Notes under the pieces: generated by a model
What the model was told of the DNA's origin: nothing
Seen by the model: the letters and a program-made list of their open reading frames with translations, nothing else
Databases searched by the model: none
Source: an uncultured Prevotella sp.
GTDB lineage: Bacteria > Bacteroidota > Bacteroidia > Bacteroidales > Bacteroidaceae
Assembly: GCA_945863825.1 (NCBI GenBank)
Contig: CAMBBY010000089.1
Coordinates: 1 to 6,062, forward strand
Reading direction: 5' to 3'
DNA length: 6,062 bases
Position numbers and translations under genes: made by a program
Shown here: positions 1 to 6,019 of the stretch, in pieces
Position numbering within the stretch: the stretch's first letter is position 1
Layout of the letters: each line of letters begins with the position of its first letter

Positions 1-46
1 TACACAAGGAGTATCGTCGGCAGCGTCAGATGTGTATAAGAGACAG
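1..46 (+). other. Illumina Nextera i5-side adapter (sequencing artefact)
   Basis: Bases 1-5 (TACAC) match the end of the P5 flow-cell oligo. Bases 6-13 (AAGGAGTA) match a Nextera XT i5 index, the one I know as S507. Bases 14-27 (TCGTCGGCAGCGTC) are the Nextera Read 1 tail, and bases 28-46 (AGATGTGTATAAGAGACAG) are the Tn5 mosaic end used in tagmentation. This is library-construction sequence, not organism DNA; genomic sequence starts at about 47. A reading frame starting at 30 translates as MCIRDR, a familiar artefact of untrimmed Nextera contigs. Confidence 0.99.
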
Positions 47-2228
47 GCTCAGCCAACTTGCCACTGTTCCAGCGGTCGGTAGTACCTACGAGATAACCGG
101 TGATGCGCTGCAACTTGTCGATGTGGTGGCTTCCGCACTTAGGACAAACTTCCAGGTTGGCCTCTGCATTCTCGTAGCCACAGTCCAGACAGCGGTTGCG
201 GTTGTGGTTTACAGAACCGTATCCCATATTGTACTTATCCATCATGTCAACCACACTGGCAATGACAGAAGGGTTGTGGGTAGCATCGCCGTCAATCTCT
301 ACATAGAAGATGTGTCCACCACGAGTCAGATCGTGATAAGGAGCCTCCACCTGTGCCTTCTTCATGGCAGTACACTTGTAATATACAGGTACGTGGTTTG
401 AGTTGGTATAGTAATCACGGTCAGTAACGCCAGGGATAATACCAAACTGCTTGCGGTCTTTCTTAGTGAACTTACCGCTCAAGCCCTCTGCAGGAGTAGC
501 GAGGATAGAGTAGTTGTGGTGATACTGCTCGCTGTATTCGTCGGCATGTTCCTTCATGAAGGTAACAATCTTCAGACCCAATTCCTGTGCCTCTTCGCTC
601 TCGCCGTGGTGATGACCGATTAGGGCAACCAGACATTCTGCGAGTCCGATGAAACCGATACCCAACGTTCCGTGATTGATTACGCTCTCGATGGTCTCCT
701 CTGGCTTCAGGTTCTCGGCGCCTACCCAGAGATATTTCATCAGCAATGGGAACTGCTTAGCCATAGCGGTCTTCTGGAACTGGAAGCGCTCGTCGAGCTG
801 CTTGGCTGTGATATCGAGGATATTGTCAAGCTTCTCGAAGAAAGTCTTGATTCTCAATTCCTTGTTCTCGATACCCATGCACTCGATGGCCAACTTTACG
901 ATATTGATTGTAGAGAAACTCAAGTTACCGCGTGCGATACTGGTCTTCTCTCCCCAACGGTCTTCGAATACACGTGTACGGCAACCCATAGTGGCGATTT
1001 CCCACTTGTAGCGCTCAGGATCGTCAGCACGCCACTTCTCGTTCTGATTGAATGTGGCATCGAGGTTGAGGAAGTTAGGGAAGAAACGGCGGGCTGTTAC
1101 CTTGCAAGCCAACTGATAGAGGTCGTAGTTGCGATCCTCTGGCAAGAAGTTGACACCACGTTTCTTTTTCCAGATCTGGATAGGGAAGATGGCAGTTTCG
1201 CCATTTCCTACGCCATCGTAAGTACTCTTCAGAATCTCGCGCATGATGCAACGGCCTTCTGCACTGGTATCTGTACCATAATTGATAGAAGAGAATACCA
1301 CCTGATTACCGCCACGGGAGTGGATGGTGTTCATATTGTGGATGAAAGCCTCCATCGCCTGATGTACACGGTTTACGGTCTTGTTGATGGCGTGCTGTTC
1401 CAGACGTGCTCTTCCCTGAAGATTGTCGAGTGGCTTCTCGATATAGTCATCGATAGGCGCCTCATAAAGATCTTTGAGATCTTCGCCAGAGAGCTTCTCC
1501 AAGTTTTTCACTTCCTCCTGGTAAGACATTCTTACGTATGGAGCCAGGTAGAAGTCGAAAGCAGGAATAGCCTGACCACCGTGCATCTCGTTCTGACAGG
1601 TTTCCAGAGAGATGCAAGCCAGTACGGCTGCTGTCTCGATACGCTTGGCTGGACGGCTGGAACCATGGCCAGCTGTGAAGCCATGCTTCAGGATGATGTC
1701 GAGCGGATGCTGTACGCAAGTCAGACTCTTGGTAGGATAATAATCTTTGTCGTGTATATGAATGTAGTTGTGCAGGACGGCGTCACGAATTTCCTCGCTG
1801 AGGAGGTAGTCGTCAACGAATGGTTTTGTGGTTTCAGAAGCAAATTTCATCATCATGCCGGCAGGAGTGTCGGCATTCATGTTGGCGTTTTCACGGGTGA
1901 TATCATTGTTCTTGGCATTTACAATGCTCATGAACACATCGCGTGTCTTTGCCTTGCGGGCAATGTTACGCTGGTTGCGGTATGCAATGTACTTCTGTGC
2001 CACGTCCTTGCGGGCACTCTTCATGAGCTCCATCTCGATGGCATCCTGAATGGCTTCTACGCTCATCTGGTTCTTGCCACGATAGCTTACATGGTCAGTG
2101 ATTTTCTCAATAAGAGTTTCATCTTCACCCTTGTCTGTGTGCAACATGGCTTTACGTATGGCAGCCATGATTTTCTGTTGATTGAAACCAACAATGCGTC
2201 CGTCACGCTTTACTACAGTTTGTATCAT
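47..2228 (-). CDS. nrdD: Anaerobic (class III) ribonucleoside-triphosphate reductase, 3' end cut off by the contig edge
   Basis: This oxygen-sensitive glycyl radical enzyme reduces ribonucleoside triphosphates to deoxyribonucleotides for anaerobic DNA synthesis in the cytoplasm. I translated 727 codons from the ATG at 2228. Residues 4-95 are an ATP-cone (VVKRDGRIVGFNQQKI at 5-20), the allosteric activity domain. The catalytic barrel follows. C171 (TCVQHPLD) and C416 (MGCRTRV, probable finger-loop thiyl cysteine) are the likely active-site cysteines by family analogy. Near the C-terminus is a zinc site, C680/C683 and C695/C698, then the glycyl radical loop RITGYL with G711, then GTTDRWNSGKLAE, where the genomic sequence ends. 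Family members run only some 10-20 residues further, so the gene is nearly complete; the stop codon is missing. The first ATG is chosen because the ATP-cone begins just after it. The partner activase gene nrdG is often adjacent and would lie beyond the left edge. A separate promoter and a terminator upstream suggest independent transcription from the kinase gene. Product call is very sure. Confidence 0.97.
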
Positions 2229-2319
2229 TTCTATCTTTACTTTAAGATTGATATTTAATTAGCTTATTATTAACATTTTACGCAAAAAGGAGGCAGTAGA
2301 AACCTCGATTTTGACATTG

Positions 2320-2327
2320 CAAAGATA
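2320..2327 (-). promoter_or_regulatory. Probable nrdD promoter -7 box
   Basis: Read on the minus strand this is TATCTTTG, an exact match to the Bacteroidota -7 element TAnnTTTG. It would start transcription near 2313 and leave a leader of about 85 bases before the nrdD ATG. No TTTG lies at the expected 19-21 base distance upstream; the nearest TTG (2361-2359) is too far, so the -33 half is weak or absent. A near copy, TATCTTTTG, sits immediately upstream. Confidence 0.5.
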
Positions 2328-2401
2328 CAAAAGATATTTGAAAGTTTTCTCTTTTGGACAACTTTTCTTTAGTTAAAAAATATTAAGTCGCTGATAATCA
2401 G

Positions 2402-2463
2402 GCAATTAAAAAATCGTTTTGGAAAACTTTCGTATTTTATTGTTTCCCAAAACGATTAATTGC
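2402..2463 (-). terminator. Long hairpin with U-tract, probable intrinsic terminator of the transporter-kinase operon
   Basis: On the minus strand the core stem TCGTTTTGGGAAAC (2455-2442) pairs with GTTTTCCAAAACGA (2427-2414). That is 14 pairs with a single G-U, around a 14-base loop (2428-2441). The 3' arm is followed at once by six T (2413-2408), as expected of a rho-independent terminator. The outer flanks GCAATTAA and TTAATTGC also pair, so the whole element can fold as a 22-bp stem with a 4-base bulge. It lies about 120 bases past the kinase stop codon and upstream of the nrdD promoter, a fitting place to insulate the two units. A structural or regulatory RNA role is the alternative. Confidence 0.6.
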
Positions 2464-2554
2464 TTATGCATCAAAGAGTTATGCGAATTTTGCCCCTAAA
2501 TGTTAATTATTGCTTATCCGGATGCTTTAGTCGATAATCCCTTTATATATGGGC

Positions 2555-2577
2555 TTTCTGCAACTCACTTGCAGAAA
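2555..2577 (-). terminator. Perfect 9-bp hairpin just after the kinase gene
   Basis: TTTCTGCAA and TTGCAGAAA flank a 5-base loop, with the stem beginning 7 bases beyond the kinase stop codon. No U-tract follows on the minus strand, so it may be a 3'-end stabilising stem or a weak terminator acting together with the stronger hairpin at 2402-2463. The structure is certain at sequence level; the role is inferred. Confidence 0.4.
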
Positions 2578-2584
2578 TCTGAGC

Positions 2585-3418
2585 TTATTTCTGATTCCTT
2601 TTATAGTCAAGCGCTGCACCTATTGCCGTGCAGAATTCTGAATATTTAGGTATGCGGAACCTGACATTGTAGAGTTTCTCCATGGCAGGGAATACTTCCC
2701 GGCACTGAGGCATGAGGGTCAGGTTTCCGATGAGTACGAAATCCTTGATTCCCGACTCTAAGGAGGAGAGAATTGTGGCAGAACCGATACATTGCAGTAC
2801 CATCCAGATGAGGCCTTTGGCTATATCTTCGCGAGATGCGTTTGCCTTGGCATTGCTGAACAGAGATGCCACGGCATTCATTGGCAGTCCTGGCAATGGT
2901 TTGGCGCTGATATCGCCTATGAGCAGGTTGATTTTGGAAACATCACCATCTTTTGCCAGATGGGCTATCTGCTTCACGTCGTCGGTCTTGAGCATGATGC
3001 GGCTCAGTCCTGCTAAGGTGCCGCCTCCGATGCCGATACCTCCGATGTGGCGTATGTTGTCGCCTTCGCATTTCACGAGTGATGTACCCGTTCCCATGCT
3101 TACTACAATCATCCTGTCGAGCTTGCTTTCATATTTGGCACCAAGTCCGTCGGCTACGAATTCCTCGCTCTTGGAGGTAGGAAGTCCATAGATAGACTCG
3201 TCTATATAAGCAGAGCCTACGCCGGTAAGCATCACATGTTCCACCTCAGAGAGGCTGATCTGGTTGTCGTGCAGGTATTTTCCGAATGCTCCATACAGAG
3301 ACGTGATAGGGTCTGTAGCCTTGATGCGGATGGGACTTACTACGATTCCGTCTTCGTCAATGCCCACAATCTTGGTGGTGGAGATACCTACGTCGATACC
3401 AATTACTATTTTTTTCAT
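2585..3418 (-). CDS. coaW: Type II pantothenate kinase
   Basis: It probably phosphorylates pantothenate with ATP to 4'-phosphopantothenate, the first committed step of coenzyme A synthesis, in the cytoplasm. The 277-residue protein has the ASKHA ATPase fold signature. A phosphate-1 loop GIDVGISTTK lies at 7-16, with the Asp at 9. SEEFVADGLG at 84-93 has E86 in the place of the catalytic glutamate of human PANK and staphylococcal CoaW, by pattern comparison. The phosphate-2 loop SMGTGTS is at 107-113, the glycine-rich HIGGIGIGGGTLAGLS at 124-139, and the C-terminal adenosine-side segment is FVLIGNLT. The length suits the bacterial type II family (about 270 residues). The start ATG at 3418 is 8 residues before the conserved Asp, and no earlier start is needed. 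It lies 26 bases after the transporter stop, without an obvious promoter between, so it is probably the second gene of that operon. Another ASKHA sugar or acid kinase is less likely. Confidence 0.85.
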   Translation of the reverse strand: MKKIVIGIDVGISTTKIVGIDEDGIVVSPIRIKATDPITSLYGAFGKYLHDNQISLSEVEHVMLTGVGSAYIDESIYGLPTSKSEEFVADGLGAKYESKLDRMIVVSMGTGTSLVKCEGDNIRHIGGIGIGGGTLAGLSRIMLKTDDVKQIAHLAKDGDVSKINLLIGDISAKPLPGLPMNAVASLFSNAKANASREDIAKGLIWMVLQCIGSATILSSLESGIKDFVLIGNLTLMPQCREVFPAMEKLYNVRFRIPKYSEFCTAIGAALDYKRNQK

Positions 3419-3444
3419 TTTAGAGATATATTGTTTTGAGTTTT

Positions 3445-4914
3445 TTAGAGTACACCCATCTTACAGAAAGTGATGAGCACACCATATCCGAGAATCATAC
3501 TGATGAGACCGATGGTCAGACCAGCCTTCACCATATCGGTCTGCTGGATGAGTCCGGTAGAGTAGGCGATGGCATTCGGAGGGGTGGAAATAGGAAGCGA
3601 CATGGCGCAGGAAGCAGCCACGGCTACACCTATAATAATAGTAGAGGTTCCACCGATGCTTTCGAGTGAACTGCCCATACCGGCACATACTACGGTCAGG
3701 ATAGGAATCAGGAGGGCTGCAGTAGCGGTGTTGGAGATGAAGTTACTCAATGCAAAGCAGACGAGTCCTGAAACGATCATGATGACTATCGGGTTGAACG
3801 TGTCGAATGGAATACTCTTCACGGCATTCTCTGCTAACCCCGTACCATTCATGGCAAGACCCAAGGCAAAACCACCGGCTACCATCCAGATGACTGCCCA
3901 GTCGATTTCCTTCAGGTCGTCGGCTGTGAGCACACCGGTAAATGCAAATACGGCGATAGGCAACATGGCTACGGTATTGGCATTGATACCGAAATATTTC
4001 TTACCGAATACCCAGAGCATGATGGTCAGGATGAAGGTGGCTGCCACTACGATGGTACGCCAGTTGAACTGGATGTCTCCCTTGATCTGCAGTTCGATAG
4101 TCTTCTGTGAGAAAGGGAACATCTTGCGGATAATGAACCATGCCAATACCAGCATAATGAGTACCATCGGGCACATAATCATCATCCAGTCACCGAAACC
4201 GATGTCGAGATTGAGTCCGTCTGGTGCTGTAAGAACCTTGTATGCGAAAGCATTAGGAGGTGTTCCGATAGGCGTTCCCATACCGCCGAGGTTGGCTCCG
4301 ATAGGGATGGCCATGGTGAGTGCTATTCTTCCCTTTCCGTTGGCAGGAAGTGCCTTGAACACAGGAGTCAGGAAGGTAAGCATCATGGCTGCGGTGGCAG
4401 TATTGGAGATAAACATGGAGAAGATGCCGGTGATGAGCATGAAGCCCAATAGTACATTTTCTGATTTCTTGCCGAAAGGAGCGATGAGGGTCTTAGCCAT
4501 CAGTACGTCGAGTCCACTCTTGGTGGCGGCGATGGCCATCACGAAACCACCGAGGAAGAGGATGATGGTAGGGTCGGCAAAGCAGGCCATAATACCCTGA
4601 TACTCCAGGAGGTTGCCGTATTCGCCTTCGGAACCTTGCATGATATTGAAGGCCGAGTCGGATACACCGAACAGCAATACGAAGATGATGACTACTGATG
4701 TTGCCCAGGCAGGAATGGCTTCGGTGAGCCATAGCATGACCGCCATGACGAAGATGGCGATGACGCGTTGCTGAACGACTGTCAGCCCCTCGATGCCAAA
4801 GCTGTCGATGGGCAGATTCCAAACTAGTGCGGTGAGCAGGACGGTGATGGCAAACATCAGAGCCTTCTTGCGATTGAAGTCGCTGCTCAAAACTTTTTTG
4901 ATGGTTTCTTGCAT
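3445..4914 (-). CDS. DASS/SLC13 family sodium-dependent di/tricarboxylate transporter
   Basis: This inner-membrane symporter probably uses sodium to move C4-dicarboxylates such as succinate, malate or fumarate; the exact substrate cannot be read from the sequence. From the ATG at 4914 it has 489 residues and about eleven to twelve hydrophobic segments plus re-entrant hairpins. The two inverted structural halves each carry the family signature: SNT at 170-172 and 394-396, and TPPNA at 218-222 and 444-448. These build the sodium and carboxylate sites, as in VcINDY. WLTEAIP (62-68) is another family hallmark. The frame stays open upstream to a TTG at 4974, which would add 20 residues, but that codon falls inside the -33 promoter box and the extension overlaps the -7 box. 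I therefore start at MQETIKK. It is the first gene of a likely two-gene operon with the pantothenate kinase. The hydrophilic stretch SDSAFNIMQGSEGEYG after the second or third helix makes the loop longer than in VcINDY. Confidence 0.95.
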   Translation of the reverse strand: MQETIKKVLSSDFNRKKALMFAITVLLTALVWNLPIDSFGIEGLTVVQQRVIAIFVMAVMLWLTEAIPAWATSVVIIFVLLFGVSDSAFNIMQGSEGEYGNLLEYQGIMACFADPTIILFLGGFVMAIAATKSGLDVLMAKTLIAPFGKKSENVLLGFMLITGIFSMFISNTATAAMMLTFLTPVFKALPANGKGRIALTMAIPIGANLGGMGTPIGTPPNAFAYKVLTAPDGLNLDIGFGDWMMIMCPMVLIMLVLAWFIIRKMFPFSQKTIELQIKGDIQFNWRTIVVAATFILTIMLWVFGKKYFGINANTVAMLPIAVFAFTGVLTADDLKEIDWAVIWMVAGGFALGLAMNGTGLAENAVKSIPFDTFNPIVIMIVSGLVCFALSNFISNTATAALLIPILTVVCAGMGSSLESIGGTSTIIIGVAVAASCAMSLPISTPPNAIAYSTGLIQQTDMVKAGLTIGLISMILGYGVLITFCKMGVL

Positions 4915-4944
4915 TTTCTCTATGTTTTTTATGGATTTTGTCGG

Positions 4945-4975
4945 CAAATGTACGCAATATTTCCGACATAACAAA
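4945..4975 (-). promoter_or_regulatory. Bacteroidota-type promoter of the transporter-kinase operon
   Basis: On the minus strand TTTG (4975-4972) is followed by exactly 19 bases and then TACATTTG (4952-4945). This is a full match to the Bacteroidota housekeeping promoter TTTG-N19-TAnnTTTG. Transcription would begin near 4938, giving a leader of about 25 bases to the ATG at 4914, with only a weak AGAGAAA in place of a Shine-Dalgarno sequence. This site decides the transporter start. Confidence 0.8.
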
Positions 4976-5054
4976 ATATTAGATAGAAATATTCATCAAA
5001 TACTGAGAAAAATTACAAAAAGTATCTTTATCTGAAAAAAAATGATGCAAAAGG

Positions 5055-5085
5055 TTGGTCTTTTGAAAATAAAGTATTATATTTG
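5055..5085 (+). promoter_or_regulatory. Bacteroidota-type promoter of the small membrane protein gene
   Basis: TTGG (5055-5058) is followed by 19 bases and TATATTTG (5078-5085), an exact TAnnTTTG -7 box with a one-off -33 box. Transcription would start near 5092, about 40 bases before the ATG at 5131. It points away from the transporter promoter, with about 80 bases of very AT-rich DNA between the two -33 boxes. Confidence 0.65.
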
Positions 5086-5130
5086 CGAAATCTTATAGTG
5101 AAAGATTATCTAACATAAATATTTTATACC

Positions 5131-5448
5131 ATGACTCAAGTTACATTTGTTTTGGTTTTCTTTGTAGTGGTCATGCTGCTGGCATTTTCATTATACCACC
5201 ACAAGAAGCACATAGAGTTTAAGATGTCGGACATAGAGAAGGCTGTCCGTAGTGCTTATCCTGAGGGTGTCACTTCTGTAAAGAAGGGAGACCTGGTAGT
5301 TGCTGTGAAGAAGTATTTCCATTGCAGTGCTAAGGATGCCCATTATATAATAGGTGTAGCTCGTAGAAAGAAGATCGTGGATATTGCTGCCGAGCAGGTA
5401 TCATTGCATACGGAAAATTGCTCCTTAGAGGGCACAAAAATGCCATAG
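5131..5448 (+). CDS. Small single-pass membrane protein of unknown function
   Basis: I do not recognise this 105-residue protein. Residues 4-22 (TFVLVFFVVVMLLAFSLYH) form one hydrophobic membrane segment right after a very short N-terminus. The HHKKH that follows suggests, by the positive-inside rule, that the rest faces the cytoplasm. Residues 33-85 look like three helices: SDIEKAVRSAYPEG, KKGDLVVAVKKYF, and SAKDAHYIIGVARRKKIVDI. They are rich in lysine and arginine, with C65 between the second and third. This spacing could be a compact helix-turn-helix or winged-helix-like domain, but that is only a visual impression. The tail 86-105 looks disordered. A good promoter, normal codon use and a plausible start support a real gene. 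It is transcribed divergently from the transporter, has no partner downstream within the window, and is followed by a possible terminator. The function is unknown. Confidence 0.75.
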   Translation: MTQVTFVLVFFVVVMLLAFSLYHHKKHIEFKMSDIEKAVRSAYPEGVTSVKKGDLVVAVKKYFHCSAKDAHYIIGVARRKKIVDIAAEQVSLHTENCSLEGTKMP

Positions 5449-5484
5449 TCAGGGCGCAAAGTTGCCGTGCCTAAGCTATTTTTT
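5424..5484 (+). terminator. Possible intrinsic terminator of the small membrane protein gene
   Basis: CTTA (5424-5427) and GGCAC (5431-5435) can pair with GTGCC (5467-5471) and TAAG (5472-5475), leaving a 3-base bulge. A short gap and six T (5479-5484) follow. The loop is long (31 bases) and the 5' arm lies within the last codons of the gene, so this is a weaker candidate than the hairpin at 2402-2463. Confidence 0.35.
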
Positions 5485-5505
5485 CCACTCATTATCCATC
5501 ATAGT

Positions 5506-5591
5506 CTAATGAAGCGCTTTATAGAGGTGCTAACGAAGCGCTTTATTAGGTGTTAATGATGCGCATCGTTAGGTCATGTAGATTTTCTACA
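5506..5591. repeat. Palindrome array A: three 23-24 base tandem units plus a possible fourth
   Basis: Three tandem units have self-complementary cores GAAGCGCTTT (5511-5520), GAAGCGCTTT (5535-5544) and GATGCGCATC (5558-5567). Their GCGC centres lie at 5514, 5538 and 5561, that is 24 and 23 bases apart. Each is flanked by TAA on the left; the second and third have TTAGGT on the right, while the first has TAGAGGT. The third unit pairs over nine positions with one G-T (TAATGATGC against GCATCGTTA). A further inverted repeat, TGTAGA-TTT-TCTACA (5577-5591), follows about 22 bases later and may be a diverged fourth unit. Confidence 0.8.
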
Positions 5592-5682
5592 AGTTATGTT
5601 CTTGAAAATCAGCAAATTACAGATGAAGTGTGATGGCGATATAAAGAATGAAACTTCTTTACATTAGCTTGGCTGAGGTTCT

Positions 5683-5720
5683 CGTATTTTCAGACGCTTC
5701 TGTTTTCTCTGAGAATATCG
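5683..5720. repeat. Imperfect inverted repeat between the two palindrome arrays
   Basis: CGTATTTTCAGA (5683-5694) pairs with TCTGAGAATATCG (5708-5720) over twelve positions, with one G-T and one single-base bulge, around a 13-base loop. No T-run follows. It may be a structured RNA element, a decayed terminator or chance. Confidence 0.4.
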
Positions 5721-5801
5721 TAAATATGGAGAAGATGGAAAAATGTACTGGTAATCAGATAATTGTGTGTATTTTGACAGGATGATGGCGTGGAGGGAAA
5801 T

Positions 5802-5912
5802 CTATAGTCGTACGATTTTAACCCCTATAGTTGTACGACCATAACTCTGGAGTTGTACAACCATAGCATGTATAGTTGTACAACTGTAACTTTATAGTTG
5901 TACAACTATAGG
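5802..5912. repeat. Palindrome array B: five 22-23 base tandem units centred on GTAC
   Basis: Five units share the pattern TATAGTTGTACAACTATA with variations. The GTAC centres start at 5810, 5833, 5855, 5878 and 5900, so spacings are 23, 22, 23 and 22. Cores are TCGTACGA, TTGTACGA, TTGTACAA, TTGTACAA and TTGTACAA. The last unit is a perfect 16-base palindrome extended by one outer position (CTATAGGT after the core). Linkers are six to eight bases and vary. There are no unique spacers as in CRISPR. Confidence 0.9.
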
Positions 5913-6019
5913 TCTTGTTCCTAATAGAGAGCAGAAAATAGGGTGTTTCAGTCTCTCAATCCCCCTTGTTTTTGTCGCTAGATTCAGAACTTGTAGGTGT
6001 ATGAAATATGGTTATATAT

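Larger units (their letters stand above)
2229..2584. other. Intergenic region between the pantothenate kinase gene and nrdD
   Basis: These 356 bases contain no credible gene. From right to left, in the direction of transcription, they hold a perfect 9-bp hairpin just after the kinase stop (2555-2577), a long terminator-like hairpin (2402-2463), a probable nrdD -7 box (2320-2327), and a leader of roughly 85 bases. The leader includes a small possible stem at 2290-2306 (GAGGC with ACCTC, 7-base loop). The stretch is markedly more AT-rich than the flanking genes. I see no recognisable riboswitch and no clear NrdR-type box. Confidence 0.8.
5449..6019. other. Non-coding stretch with two palindrome arrays
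   Basis: These 571 bases hold no convincing gene. Contents in order are a possible terminator tail, palindrome array A (5506-5591), an imperfect hairpin (5683-5720), palindrome array B (5802-5912), and about 107 bases before the adapter in which I see neither promoter, gene nor repeat. The only small frame of note, 45 codons at 5648-5785, lacks support. No TAnnTTTG element was seen on either strand. Confidence 0.75.

Noticed and set aside
30..401. Plus-strand frame of 123 codons beginning MCIRDR
   Set aside because: Its start lies in the Nextera mosaic end and the rest is antisense to the conserved nrdD coding sequence.
672..2258. Long plus-strand frame of 528 codons
   Set aside because: It lies entirely antisense to nrdD apart from its tail; its protein resembles no family I know, whereas the minus strand encodes every NrdD motif. 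Codon structure of the real gene leaves the antisense frame open.
2541..2553. CCC and GGG flanking TTTATATAT, upstream of the 2555-2577 hairpin
   Set aside because: Only three G-C pairs around an AT core; too weak to call a separate stem.
3569..4600. Plus-strand frame of 343 codons
   Set aside because: It is antisense to the DASS transporter, whose SNT and TPPNA motifs are unmistakable on the minus strand.
5668..5677. TTGGCTGAG shared with the left end of nrdD near 47-60
   Set aside because: A nine-base match between unrelated contexts is expected by chance and shows no duplication.
5648..5785. 45-codon plus-strand frame beginning MKLLYISLAEVLVF
   Set aside because: It has no TAnnTTTG promoter and no convincing ribosome site, spans the imperfect hairpin at 5683-5720 and resembles nothing I recognise. 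It could be a real small peptide, but the sequence does not support it.
5802..5912. CRISPR array
   Set aside because: The units are 22-23 bases from centre to centre with linkers of six to eight bases, leaving no room for spacers, and no cas genes are present.
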